From positions 372,001 to 436,000 of the forward strand of contig NZ_JABBYO010000005.1 of assembly GCF_012958305.1 (NCBI RefSeq): DNA of 64,000 nucleotides, read 5' to 3'. Made by a program: the position numbers and the translations under genes. This stretch comes from Tautonia rosea. Lineage in GTDB: Bacteria; Planctomycetota; Planctomycetia; Isosphaerales; Isosphaeraceae. Position 1 is the stretch's first letter, and each line of letters begins with the position of its first letter. The notes beneath the pieces are model-generated. The model was not told the DNA's origin. It did not search any database and saw nothing but the letters and a program-made list of their open reading frames with translations. Below, in pieces: positions 37,790-47,600 of this stretch.

Positions 37790-38146
37790 ATGTCCAAACG
37801 ATGCCCCTACTGCGATGAGGAAATTCAGGACGCAGCAATAAAATGCAAGCATTGCCTCACCTGGCTTGACTCACCCCGAAACGCCCCCTCTTCTCCCTAT
37901 GCCTGGGAGGTCGGACCGGGCAAAGGTGGCTGGACCTTCGGCGCGCTTCGACGCCCCAGGCAGGACCGGATGATCGCCGGGGTTTGTGCGGCGTTCGGAC
38001 GCTTTCTTGGGATCGATCCCACCATCATTCGCATCACCTACGCGGTGGTCACAGCCTTCACGGCTGGCATTCCGGGAGTCGTTCTGTATATCATCTTGGC
38101 GCTGGTCATTCCGCTCGAAGATGATCCGGACCGCTGGACCGTTTGA
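37790..38146 (+). CDS. Zinc-ribbon and PspC domain membrane protein
   Basis: This 118-residue protein joins an N-terminal zinc ribbon (CPYCDEEIQDAAIKCKHC, residues 4-21) to a PspC domain (RMIAGVCAAFGRFLGIDPTI, then a membrane segment around VVLYIILALVIPLE). PspC proteins sense envelope stress in the phage-shock response, and lone PspC proteins are widespread. The ribbon may bind zinc and a partner. GGAGAGG lies upstream of the ATG at a long spacing. No other psp gene is next to it. The next gene, a small membrane protein, starts 21 bases later and is probably cotranscribed. Confidence 0.87.
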   Translation: MSKRCPYCDEEIQDAAIKCKHCLTWLDSPRNAPSSPYAWEVGPGKGGWTFGALRRPRQDRMIAGVCAAFGRFLGIDPTIIRITYAVVTAFTAGIPGVVLYIILALVIPLEDDPDRWTV

Positions 38147-38167
38147 CGACCTGGAGACTGCCGATTG

Positions 38168-38416
38168 ATGGCCATGACGACCTCCCGGATCGGACTCGTG
38201 CTTCGCTTGATCGGTCCGGTCCTGGAAATCGTCTGCATTGGGCTGTTGCTAGGCAATTTTGGGCGAAATCGTTCGCTGTTCGGACAGCCCGCTGAGCCAC
38301 TCCTGTATTTTGGGGTCGCCCTCGGCCTGGCAATGGTCGCCCTTGGCCTTGGCCTCAGTACCCCTCGTCCCGGTCGGCGGCCGAGGCAATCGAGCCAGTC
38401 GTCCCGTACAGAATGA
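38168..38416 (+). CDS. Small membrane protein of unknown function
   Basis: The 82 residues hold two membrane segments (RLIGPVLEIVCIGLLLG and YFGVALGLAMVALGLGL) followed by a basic, Ser-rich tail (TPRPGRRPRQSSQ). I do not recognise a family. It follows the PspC gene by about 20 bases on the same strand, so it may belong to the same envelope unit. A TTG lies one codon upstream of the ATG. The hydrophobic pattern supports a real gene. Confidence 0.6.
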   Translation: MAMTTSRIGLVLRLIGPVLEIVCIGLLLGNFGRNRSLFGQPAEPLLYFGVALGLAMVALGLGLSTPRPGRRPRQSSQSSRTE

Positions 38417-38543
38417 TCCGCAACCTCCTCTGCCTCGCTTCTTCCGCCCTATTGACCGGCCCAAGCCCGTCACCTTGCGATCGATCGGGAATCCCACGGC
38501 GGGGCTCCCGGACTGACTGCCCCCACTCGGACGGACCCCATTC

Positions 38544-39323
38544 ATGGAGTCAGTGAATGATCCCGCGCCCGCCCGGCACGAGCCGATGTCGGGCCCGAAT
38601 GCGTCCCCTTACACGACCGCTCGACTCATGCCCAAGGGCTACGGTCGAGTGTACCGCTATTACGACCTGATCATGGCCGCCTTCGTGACGGTCTTGCTCT
38701 GCACGAACCTGATTTCTGCCCCGAAGCGGGTCGAGATCGGTGGATTCGTCTTCGGCGCAGGTGTTCTGTTCTTTCCGATCAGCTATCTGTTCAACGACAT
38801 CCTGACCGAGGTCTACGGCTACAAACGCTCTCGCAAGGTCGTCTGGGCCGGATTTGGGGCCCTGGCCTTTGCAGCATTGGTCAGTCAGGTTGTGATCACA
38901 CTCCCAGCGGCCTCGAACTGGCCAAACCAAGAGATCTGGGAAACCGTCTTCGGCGGCACCTGGCGCATCATCCTTGCTTCCATGGCCGGTTTCTTCGCAG
39001 GAGAATTTATCAATTCGTATACGCTGGCCAAGATGAAACTCTGGACCGAGGGGCGTTTTCTCTGGACCCGCACCATCGGCTCAACCCTTACGGGAGAAGC
39101 GGCCGACTCGATGCTCTTTTACCCAATCGCCTTTCTTGGGCGTCCCGGATGGACCTGGGACGACGTGCTCACAGTTATGATTGCAAACTACTTCTTGAAA
39201 GTCATGTGGGAAGTGGTTGCAACCCCAATGACATACGCCGTGGTCGGCTTCCTGAAGCGTGCTGAGCATGAGGATTACTACGACCGCGACACGAACTTCA
39301 CCCCCTTTTCCCTGGAAACCTGA
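38544..39323 (+). CDS. Queuosine precursor transporter (YhhQ/VUT family)
   Basis: This 259-residue protein has six or seven membrane segments and the marks of the DUF165/YhhQ family: LLCTNLISAPK, FPISYLFNDILTEVYGYKRSRKVVW and FVNSYTLAKMK-like FINSYTLAKMKLWTEG, then RTIGSTLTGEAADS. Family members import queuosine precursors such as preQ0 or preQ1 used for tRNA modification. I do not see a preQ1 riboswitch in the 127 bases upstream. The N-terminal 30 residues are hydrophilic. It is convergent with nuoM. A folE gene, which can feed queuosine synthesis, lies elsewhere in the window, but no dedicated que gene is visible. Confidence 0.88.
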   Translation: MESVNDPAPARHEPMSGPNASPYTTARLMPKGYGRVYRYYDLIMAAFVTVLLCTNLISAPKRVEIGGFVFGAGVLFFPISYLFNDILTEVYGYKRSRKVVWAGFGALAFAALVSQVVITLPAASNWPNQEIWETVFGGTWRIILASMAGFFAGEFINSYTLAKMKLWTEGRFLWTRTIGSTLTGEAADSMLFYPIAFLGRPGWTWDDVLTVMIANYFLKVMWEVVATPMTYAVVGFLKRAEHEDYYDRDTNFTPFSLET

Positions 39324-39415
39324 CCGACTGGCACGGATGATGGGCCTCCTCAAACCCGTCAGCCACGCGATTGCGGTGACCTCCCGAGTGTGGGCCGTGC
39401 CTTGCGTGCTGCCAC

Positions 39416-41113
39416 TCAGCGATCCAATTTCGCTACCGAATCCATTCCATCACGATCATCATCGGCGACGGCTTCGGGTTCAGGGCGAGACTCGAAGCCG
39501 TTGGCTTCGACCACGGTTGCCACAACCCGATCCACGGCGGGGCTCATCCAGCCGATCAGAGTTTGCGGAAAGATTCCGAGCCAGACCGTCAAGACCACCA
39601 GTGGAATGGCGATCAAACGCTCTCGAAGGGACAGGTCCGGTAGGCCACGGTTTGCGTCGTTGCGTCCGAGAAGAACCCGTTGAAGGGTCCAGAGAATATA
39701 TCCAGCCGTCAGCACCACGGACGCCGCGGCAAGAAGTGCAAGCACATAACTATAATTGAATGCCGAGAGCAACACGAACACCTCGGCCACGAACCCGCAC
39801 AGCCCCGGCAACCCCATCGATCCAAAGAAGATCAGGAGCGTCACTCCGCCATAGACAGGCATCACATTCATGAGCCCCCCCATGCGGTCAAGTTCTCTCG
39901 TATGCAAGCGCTCGTAAACGACTCCCACGAGGAAGAACATCCCCGCCGATGTAATGCCGTGGGCGATCATCATGAACATCGCCCCATTGACCCCGTAGGC
40001 ATAGTACTGCGGCGCAAAGAGATTCATCACCGATAGTCCAAGCAGGACATATCCCATGTGGCTGACCGAGCTGTACGCTACCAATCGCTTGAAGTCTGAC
40101 TGCGCCATCGCCGCCAACGCGCCATAAAGGATGCTGGCCACCCCCAGCACCGCCACAAACCAAGACAGTTCGTACGCTCCGACCGGTGCGAGCGGCCAGG
40201 CCATCCGGATCAAGCCATAACCGCCGATCTTCAGCAACACTCCAGCGAGGATCATGCTGATCGGCGTCGGCGCCTGGACGTGTGCATCAGGCAGCCAGGT
40301 GTGGAAAGGGACGGACGGAAGTTTGATGAGAAACCCGATGAGGAACAGGACAAAGATCACCGATTGCACGCCGAATCCGAAGATGGTCCCAGAGAAGTGT
40401 TCCGAGGCCCCCATCAAGCGGATCGCGTCAAAGGTATACAGTGCCTCTGCCCCTTCCGGAGCATAGAAGTAGAGAATGAGGATCGCCACTAAAATGAATA
40501 CCGACCCAAAAAGCGTGTAGAGCAAGAATTTGATCGCTGCATACTCTCGATTCTCTCCTCCCCACACACCAATGAGGAAATACATCGGCAAAAGCATAAA
40601 TTCAAAGAATACGAAGAACAGAAAGAGATCAAGCGCCAGGAACACCCCCATCATGCTTCCCAGCAAGAGCAGGAACAGCGAGAAATAACCCTTGATTCCT
40701 GTTTCGATTCCCCAGGAAGCCAGGCAGGCTAGCAGACTGATCAACGCCGTGAGCAAGACCAAGCTTACGCTGATCCCATCAAGGCCCAGAAAATACTGAA
40801 TATTGAAGTAGGGAATCCAGGGGCCTCGATACACGAGGTCGCCAGCGGCGTCGAGCGCCATCGGGAAACCGGTTTGCTCATCTGCGGTCAGCGTATTTCG
40901 TTCTGCACGTGCGGAGAGTGAAGCATCGGGGCCTGCTTCCCCGAGCGAGAGAAAGGCCCCGAACGCCACGATTGAAAGGACGAAGGTCAACGTTGTGATG
41001 CCAACCGCCGTTGTCTTGATCACCAGATCGTTTCGACCCGGCAAGCACAGGACGAGCACGCTGCCAACGACCGGGACAGCCCAGAGAAGACTCAGCAGCA
41101 GATTATCGCTCAT
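39416..41113 (-). CDS. nuoM: NADH-quinone oxidoreductase subunit M
   Basis: This 565-residue membrane protein has about 14 membrane segments and the antiporter-like signature of NuoM: FFEFMLLPMYFLIGVWGG with the key Glu, then VPFHTWLPDAHVQAPTPISMILAGVLLKIGGYGLIR with the central Lys residues, and KRLVAYSSVSHMGYV. It is one of the proton-pumping arms of complex I. A hydrophilic loop near residues 55-90 is somewhat enlarged. It follows nuoL by 47 bases. The nuoN gene that normally comes next is absent: the convergent transporter gene occupies that place. Confidence 0.95.
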   Translation of the reverse strand: MSDNLLLSLLWAVPVVGSVLVLCLPGRNDLVIKTTAVGITTLTFVLSIVAFGAFLSLGEAGPDASLSARAERNTLTADEQTGFPMALDAAGDLVYRGPWIPYFNIQYFLGLDGISVSLVLLTALISLLACLASWGIETGIKGYFSLFLLLLGSMMGVFLALDLFLFFVFFEFMLLPMYFLIGVWGGENREYAAIKFLLYTLFGSVFILVAILILYFYAPEGAEALYTFDAIRLMGASEHFSGTIFGFGVQSVIFVLFLIGFLIKLPSVPFHTWLPDAHVQAPTPISMILAGVLLKIGGYGLIRMAWPLAPVGAYELSWFVAVLGVASILYGALAAMAQSDFKRLVAYSSVSHMGYVLLGLSVMNLFAPQYYAYGVNGAMFMMIAHGITSAGMFFLVGVVYERLHTRELDRMGGLMNVMPVYGGVTLLIFFGSMGLPGLCGFVAEVFVLLSAFNYSYVLALLAAASVVLTAGYILWTLQRVLLGRNDANRGLPDLSLRERLIAIPLVVLTVWLGIFPQTLIGWMSPAVDRVVATVVEANGFESRPEPEAVADDDRDGMDSVAKLDR

Positions 41114-41160
41114 GATCGATCTCGAAGCAGGTTCGGTCGAAAGGGATGTGCCACCAAAAC

Positions 41161-43479
41161 TTAGCGGCTGATCCAGATAAAAATTCCAACCGATATCACT
41201 ACGAAGGTGAATGAAAGCAGCATCAGATATCCCCGGAGCTTTCCGGTCTGAACCTGACGCAAGACGCTGCCAAAGAAGTAAAGAACCTGTGCCACCAGCA
41301 TCACGAACCGATCGACGACCGCACGATCAATCGTCCGATTCCATCGGCTCAGGGCCACCACCGCCGAGGCAAGGCCATTGACGATCCTGTCGATTACAAC
41401 CTGATCGAAGCGGGCCAGACCGCGAGCGATGCTCAGAACTGGGTTGACGACCAGAGCCCCGTAAATCTCGTCAACATACCACTTGTTGACGAAGAGAGTG
41501 TAAAGCCCACCAAAATGACGAGCCATCCGGGCCGGATCAATCCGCCGGATCGTCTTGCTCGGATGGTACGCCAAAAACGCCAGACCGACCCCAACGACCA
41601 GTACGAGCAAGGACGTAGACGCGGCCCACACTTCTGCCGAGCCCAGCGGCTGTGCCGGTAATGGTTCTCCGTAAGCGAGCCAGTTCTCGAGAACCGGATG
41701 AAACGGGAGACCAACCATCGCCAGCGGCAAGATCGTCAACGGCCAGCCGATCACCACCGTGGGGACCGCCAGGATGCGGAGCGGCCAGGTGATCAACGGG
41801 CCGCTCTCATGGGCATGAGCGACAGGATCGCGCTCGGCACCCGCTCCTTCCGACTCGCTTCGTGGCTCACCGGTGAAGATGAGAAACCACATCCGGAACA
41901 TGTAAAACGCGGTCATTGCTGCTCCCACCGCGGGGAGAATCAACAGCAGCAGGTGTTTCGGTTCCGCTCGAACGAAGTGAATTGCCGAGGCCAGTATGGC
42001 ATCCTTGGAGTAGAACCCGCTGAACAGAGGGACTCCCGAGATCGCGAGCGTAGCCAGAAGCATCGTCGTCGCAGTGATCGGCATCTTTCGACGCAGGCCG
42101 CCCAGCGGTCGCAGGTCATACGTATGGACCGCGTGATGAACGCTCCCCGCGCCAAGAAAAAGCAACGCCTTGAAAAACGCGTGGGTCACCAGATGGAACA
42201 ACCCGGCCGCCCATCCCCCGACCCCAAGCGCCAGCATCATAAACCCCAGTTGGCTGACGGTTGAATAGGCCAGCACCTTCTTGTAATCGACCTGAACCAG
42301 GGCAATCGTTGCAGCAATGAAGAGCGTGACCCCGCCGGTATAGGCAATGATCAGCAGGACCTCTGTCGTAAACAAAGGGAAGAACCGCCCGACGAGATAG
42401 ACACCCGCCGCCACCATTGTTGCCGCATGGATCAAGGCCGAAACGGGGGTGGGCCCCGCCATTGCATCCGGCAACCAGACGTGGAGCGGGAACTGAGCGC
42501 TCTTGCCCACGCAACCGGCGAACACGCCGAGGCCCGCCAGCACCAGAACCCAGTAGGGGACCAGGCGCTCGACTCCTCCCACCGAAACCGGCACAACCTC
42601 ACCCGGATCGCGGGTCGTGATCCGTCCCAGCCCATCCAGCTGCCTGGATTCGACGCTCGCGAGGCCTGCGTTTATCTCCGCGATGTTGAACGTGCCAAAC
42701 TGCGTCCAGAGCAAGCCAAGACCGAGAAGCATTCCTACATCGCCGATCCGGTTGGTGATGAAGGCCTTGTTCGCTGCGTTGCTGTTCGTCTTCTCCTCGT
42801 ACCAGAATCCAATCAGCAAGTACGAGCAAATCCCGACCAGTTCCCAGAAGATGAACACCATGAACGCATTGGAGGCTGCCACAAGCCCGAGCATCGAGAA
42901 GCAAAACAGGGACAGATACGCGAAAAACCTGGGATACCGCGGGTCACCTGCCATGTAGGCCATCGAGTAGAAGTGGATCAGCAGTGCGATCAACGTCACC
43001 ATCATGAACATGATCACTGTCAGTTGATCGACGTAAACCCCCATCGGGACCGTCAGCGGCCGGCCCTCTGCCGACAGTCGATCACCCAGTGCGATCCAGG
43101 TCCACTCTCCTGTCCATGCGAGCTTCTGGTCGTGACTTCCACCGTTGACCTTGGCCGAATTCGACCCGCCTTCCCCTTCCGCCCTAAGGGCGATGGGAAT
43201 CAATCGCGCGTCGGATGCCTCGACCTGAGCATGGTCAACATCACCCCCGTCTCCCTCATCCTCCGAGGGGCCGTGATGATGCGGCGCGAGCATCCCCCCC
43301 GTCTCAGCGAAATACGACACAAACCCGATCGCTGAGAACAGGAACGATGCCGCAATTGCCCCTGAGGCAACCCAGGCATTCCACCGCCGCAATCCCCGGC
43401 TTGCCACAATCTGGATGGCAAATGCAACCAGGGGGATCAAGACGGAAGCGACGTAGAGCCATCCCTGCCACTGGTTCAT
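41161..43479 (-). CDS. nuoL: NADH-quinone oxidoreductase subunit L
   Basis: This 772-residue proton-channel subunit shows the NuoL core: FFAYLSLFCFSMLGLV, FIFWELVGICSYLLIGFW, NRIGDVGMLLG, HVWLPDAMAGPTPVSALIHAATMVAAGVYL and DYKKVLAYSTVSQLGFM, with the C-terminal lateral helix region and a last membrane helix. Between the second membrane segment and WTWIALG there is an insertion of about 60 residues (61-122) starting with HHHG and rich in Glu and Asp. The start at 43479 has GGAGCGAGG upstream; the open frame goes on to 43686 without homology. No nuoK precedes it. Confidence 0.95.
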   Translation of the reverse strand: MNQWQGWLYVASVLIPLVAFAIQIVASRGLRRWNAWVASGAIAASFLFSAIGFVSYFAETGGMLAPHHHGPSEDEGDGGDVDHAQVEASDARLIPIALRAEGEGGSNSAKVNGGSHDQKLAWTGEWTWIALGDRLSAEGRPLTVPMGVYVDQLTVIMFMMVTLIALLIHFYSMAYMAGDPRYPRFFAYLSLFCFSMLGLVAASNAFMVFIFWELVGICSYLLIGFWYEEKTNSNAANKAFITNRIGDVGMLLGLGLLWTQFGTFNIAEINAGLASVESRQLDGLGRITTRDPGEVVPVSVGGVERLVPYWVLVLAGLGVFAGCVGKSAQFPLHVWLPDAMAGPTPVSALIHAATMVAAGVYLVGRFFPLFTTEVLLIIAYTGGVTLFIAATIALVQVDYKKVLAYSTVSQLGFMMLALGVGGWAAGLFHLVTHAFFKALLFLGAGSVHHAVHTYDLRPLGGLRRKMPITATTMLLATLAISGVPLFSGFYSKDAILASAIHFVRAEPKHLLLLILPAVGAAMTAFYMFRMWFLIFTGEPRSESEGAGAERDPVAHAHESGPLITWPLRILAVPTVVIGWPLTILPLAMVGLPFHPVLENWLAYGEPLPAQPLGSAEVWAASTSLLVLVVGVGLAFLAYHPSKTIRRIDPARMARHFGGLYTLFVNKWYVDEIYGALVVNPVLSIARGLARFDQVVIDRIVNGLASAVVALSRWNRTIDRAVVDRFVMLVAQVLYFFGSVLRQVQTGKLRGYLMLLSFTFVVISVGIFIWISR

Positions 43480-43654
43480 GATGGCCTCGCTCCGAGGGGA
43501 CCGGGCAGCCTCCCCTCGTACCGCGACCGACGGGGGGCCTCGCCCCATCGTCCAACGAGCCCGGGAACGGAGCGAGGAAGCGAAAATAATGGCACAATTC
43601 AGCCCTGAGTTGCAAGTCCTTGCCGTATCTTCCCAGATGCTCGAAGCGTCCCGA

Positions 43655-44575
43655 TCAGCCGTGACGGATCGAGAATCGGGCCACAATCATCGCGACGTTA
43701 TCGGGCGCTCCGGCATCGAGTGCACGTTGCAGCAACGATCGACAGGCCTCGCCTGGGTGGTCGTGCTCAGCAAGCTCCTGTGCGATGACCGCCTCGGGCA
43801 CCGGCTCGGTGAGCCCGTCGGTACAAAGGATCAATCCATCACCATCCTGAATCTGGAGCTTGTGGATCTCGACATAGACCCCTTTGCTCGGCCCCCCCAC
43901 GACATTTGTCACGACATTTCGAAGCCCTGACTGCTGAGCGTCTTCTTCCGTGATCGCCCCCGAATCAACAAGCATTTGCACGTACGTGTGGTCCCGAGTG
44001 ACTCGGGAGAGCTTCCCCTCACGCAGCAGATACGCGCGAGAATCGCCCGCATGCGCAATATAGAGCGTATCGCAGACCAAGTACGCCATCGTCAAGGTTG
44101 TGCCCATTCCGCTCAACCCACGATGAGCTCGGGCTTTGCGATACACCTCCCGGTCGGCGTGTTCCAGGGCCTCTCGAAGTTCCGTGACCAGTTCGTCTCG
44201 TTCACCAGGCTCAAAGTGAAGGAACCATTTGAAGCAATTCAGGACGAAGTCCTCGACAGTGGCGATCGAAAGTGCGCTGGCCTGTTCACCCGCGGCCTCG
44301 CCACCCAGTCCATCGGCCACGACGAGCAAATGGGCCATCTCTTCGGCAGCCCGACCATCGTCGCGATGCGGGATACTGCTCCGACAGACATCGAGCCGCT
44401 TGGTCAGGCGCGCAATTAGAAAGTTATCTTCATTATTCGATCGTTTCAAACCACAGTCGGTCAGCCCGTCGCATCGCACTCGGAGACAAAGTTTCCCTCG
44501 CTCAGACGTCGCGGGGAACTCTACGGTTGAGTCCTCGATCAATGGGTTGCATTCTTCGGGTGTCGTGGTGGACAT
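43655..44575 (-). CDS. PP2C-type serine/threonine phosphatase
   Basis: This 306-residue protein contains the PP2C motifs in order: CGLKRSNNEDNF with the metal-binding Glu-Asp, VVADGLGGEAAGEQAS, SGMGTTLTMAYL, AHAGDSRAYLLREGKL, LCTDGLTEPV and GAPDNVAMIVARF with the final metal-binding Asp. It should remove phosphate from proteins phosphorylated by Hanks-type kinases, which are numerous in planctomycetes. About 45 residues precede the domain. No kinase gene is adjacent. ATG 44575 is chosen among several in-frame starts. It lies between the RND gene and nuoL on the same strand. Confidence 0.92.
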   Translation of the reverse strand: MSTTTPEECNPLIEDSTVEFPATSERGKLCLRVRCDGLTDCGLKRSNNEDNFLIARLTKRLDVCRSSIPHRDDGRAAEEMAHLLVVADGLGGEAAGEQASALSIATVEDFVLNCFKWFLHFEPGERDELVTELREALEHADREVYRKARAHRGLSGMGTTLTMAYLVCDTLYIAHAGDSRAYLLREGKLSRVTRDHTYVQMLVDSGAITEEDAQQSGLRNVVTNVVGGPSKGVYVEIHKLQIQDGDGLILCTDGLTEPVPEAVIAQELAEHDHPGEACRSLLQRALDAGAPDNVAMIVARFSIRHG

Positions 44576-44662
44576 CACAAGAGTTCCCAGGGTGAGGTGG
44601 TCAGCTTCAAGTCCCATCAAGCCAGGCCCGACCATCCATCTCGCCTCAGACCAAGCGGCATG

Positions 44663-47600
44663 TCAACGACGATCCGACGCCGGGCCAGACATCGCTGCAA
44701 CTTCACCCGAGTCTTCAGAAGGCTCAACGCCCGCGGGAGTCTCGTCTCGAAGTCGACCGTCATCATGGACCGAAAAGCGAATGCCGATCCGCCGTGTGAA
44801 GTTCGTCCACATGTCAAGGTAGACATAGAAGACCGGCGTGACCACCAATGCCAGCACCAGCGAGAGCATCTGGCCTCCAATGATCACCTTCGCCATGCTG
44901 GCCCGAGACCCTGCCCCCGGCCCCTGCCCCAGCGCGATCGGGATCATCGCCGCCACGAGCATGACCGTGGTCATCAAGATCGGCCTGAGCCTCAAATGGT
45001 TCGCCCCAATCACCGCGTCATGCCTGGGCCACCCTTCGTTCCTGAGGTCGTTCGTCGCATTGACCTGCAAAATGCCGTTCTTCTTGACAATCCCGACCAG
45101 CATGAACAGCCCGAACATGGCATAGAGGTCCATCGGCGTGTCCCAAAGCAGCATCGACAACAACCCGAAGGGAACTGTCACCGGCAACGCCATCAAGATT
45201 GCGATCGGCTGCAGCCAGCTCTCAAACTGAGCAGCCAGGATCATGTACATAAATACGGTCGAGAGGATGAACGCGACTGTGAAATAGACGAACGTTTCCT
45301 CGAGGGTTTTTGCCTGCCCCGACACAACAGCCCGGTAGCCGGGCTCCATTCCGATCTCATCAAGGATTTCATTCGAAAGCGAAACGATCTGACCAAGCGG
45401 CATGGTGTCGGTCGGATTGCCCAGCACGGTGACAATCCGCTCGCGGTCGAGCCGTTCGATCTCGGTCGGCCCCAGGTCCGACTCCAGTCGAGCGAGGCTT
45501 GTCAACTTCACGAGCCCCGCTGTGGGGGAGGCGAGGTTCAAATTTTCGAGTGCTTCGGGGGAGTTCCGGTCCTGGGGCTGGGCACGAAGCCAGACATCAT
45601 ATTGTTCCCCTCCGTCGCGAAACGTGGTGATGGGCAAACCACCGACCAGAACGCGAAGGCTATCACCGATCGTTGCCACGGGAATCTGCAGATCCGCGGC
45701 CCGTTCCCGGTCAATCGCAACCCGGACCTCAGGCTTGCTCAGCGACAGGGTTGTATCTAGGTCGGTGATGCCTCCGTGGGCCTCCAACCGATCCAGCAAT
45801 TGCTGTGCGTAATCCGCCAGTTTATCCAGATCCGGTCCCGCCAGGTTCATCTGAAAAATCTGAGCCCGACGCCCTCCCTGAAAGGCCGAAACGTCGTTGA
45901 CACTGATCCTCAAATCGGGATACGACTGAAGCAACTCCCGGGCCTGATCTTGAACCTCGAACTGACTGACGTCGCGTTCGGAAAGCTCCGGCATTCTTAC
46001 ATAGACCGATGCCTGAGTCACATCCCCCTGCCCCTTGACTTGCTGCCCCGTTGAGAGCGATCCGATCGTCGTGAACAGATTCTTCGAGCCCGGCAATAAC
46101 CGAATCCGTTGCTCCAGCTCGCGCATCACTTGATCGGTCTGATCGAGGGTGTAACCCTCGGGGGTCGTCACAACCACCTCATACTCACTCTGATCGTCTC
46201 TCGGAATGAGCGAAAACCCAGTCGCCATCCCGATGGGATACGTGGCCGCGATCGTCACGATGGCCAGGGCCACGATAGCTCCCTTGTGTCGTAACGACCA
46301 TCCGAGAATCCAACCGTAGCTCCGATCGACCAACCGATAGAACAGGCCCGCTTTCGATTTCGCCGGCCCCGAATGTCGGACCTCTTCGAGCTTCAAAAAC
46401 CGGCTGCATAGCATGGGCGTCAGGGTGAACGAGACGAACAAACTCATCGCCACGGCAAACGCGACGACAAACCCAAAGCTCGCGAAAAACCTCCCAACGA
46501 TTCCACCGATAAAGGCGATTGGAAGAAAAATCACGATCAAGGACAAACTCGTCGCGAACACCGGCAAGGCAATTTCTCTCGTGCCCAGCCGCGACGCCGT
46601 CATCCCGTCCATTCCGTCTTCTTCCATGTGTCGGAAGATGTTCTCGTGAACGACCACCGCGTCATCGATCACAATCCCAATAGCCAGAATCAACCCGAGC
46701 ATGGTGATGTTGTTCAAGGTGAACCCCATCACGTCCATGAACAGGAAGGTGGGGATGATCGAGGTCGGAATCGCCAGGGTGGCGATGACCGTGGTCCTCC
46801 AGTCTCGAATGAACATTAAAATAGTTCCCGAGACAAGAATTCCCGCCAGCACGAGGTGAAACTTCACCTCCTCAATGGATTGTTCGATAAATCGAGACTG
46901 GTCTCGGATGATTACCGTCTCGATATCAGGCGGCAAGGCTTCCCTGAGTTCGCTCAGCCGCTCCTTGATCTCATGAGCCACCTGAACGGTATTGGTTCCC
47001 GACTGCTTCTGTACCACCAGGCTCACCGCATTCTGACCGTCGAGCCTCGCCAGCGATCGTGGCTCCTCGATCGAGTCCTCTGCGCGGCCGATGTCTCGGA
47101 TGCGGATCGGATACCCACCTCGGGTCGCAACGATCAGGTCGTTGAATTCTTGCTCCGTCTCCAGACGGCCCAGCACCCTCAATATTTCCTCGCGGCTGCC
47201 GCGATCGACACGCCCCCCGGGCACCTCCAGGCTCTGCCGAAGCAACGCCGAACGCACATCCTCAATCGACAAATTCAGTGCTGCAAGTGCATCTGTATCG
47301 ACAATCACATTCATCGCCCGGGTGCGACCACCCAGGAGCGAGATGGCCCCTACCCCGCTGACCGTCTCCAGCCGTTCCTTGATCTGACGACGCGCGATTT
47401 CCGTCACCTCTCGGAAGTCGCGCCGGCCGGACACCGCGATCGTCAGAATCGGAATCGAGTCCGTTTCGAACTTCGAAACCACCGGAGATTCAATCCCCTC
47501 GGGTAAGATCGGGAGAACCGCGTTGACCTTATCTCGAACCTCCTGTACGCCGACATCGGCATCCTTCGAAAGCTCAAACTGGACCGTAAGAACCGAAATC

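Noticed and set aside
38417-38543. PreQ1 riboswitch before the queuosine-precursor transporter
   Set aside because: No matching hairpin and A-rich tail are visible in the leader.
42427-43335. Open frame of 302 codons on the plus strand
   Set aside because: It is antisense to nuoL, and its composition is that of a shadow frame.
44597-45760. Open frame of 387 codons on the plus strand
   Set aside because: It lies antisense to the RND pump gene, is rich in His, Arg and Gln, and has no recognisable motif; it is a shadow of GC-rich coding.
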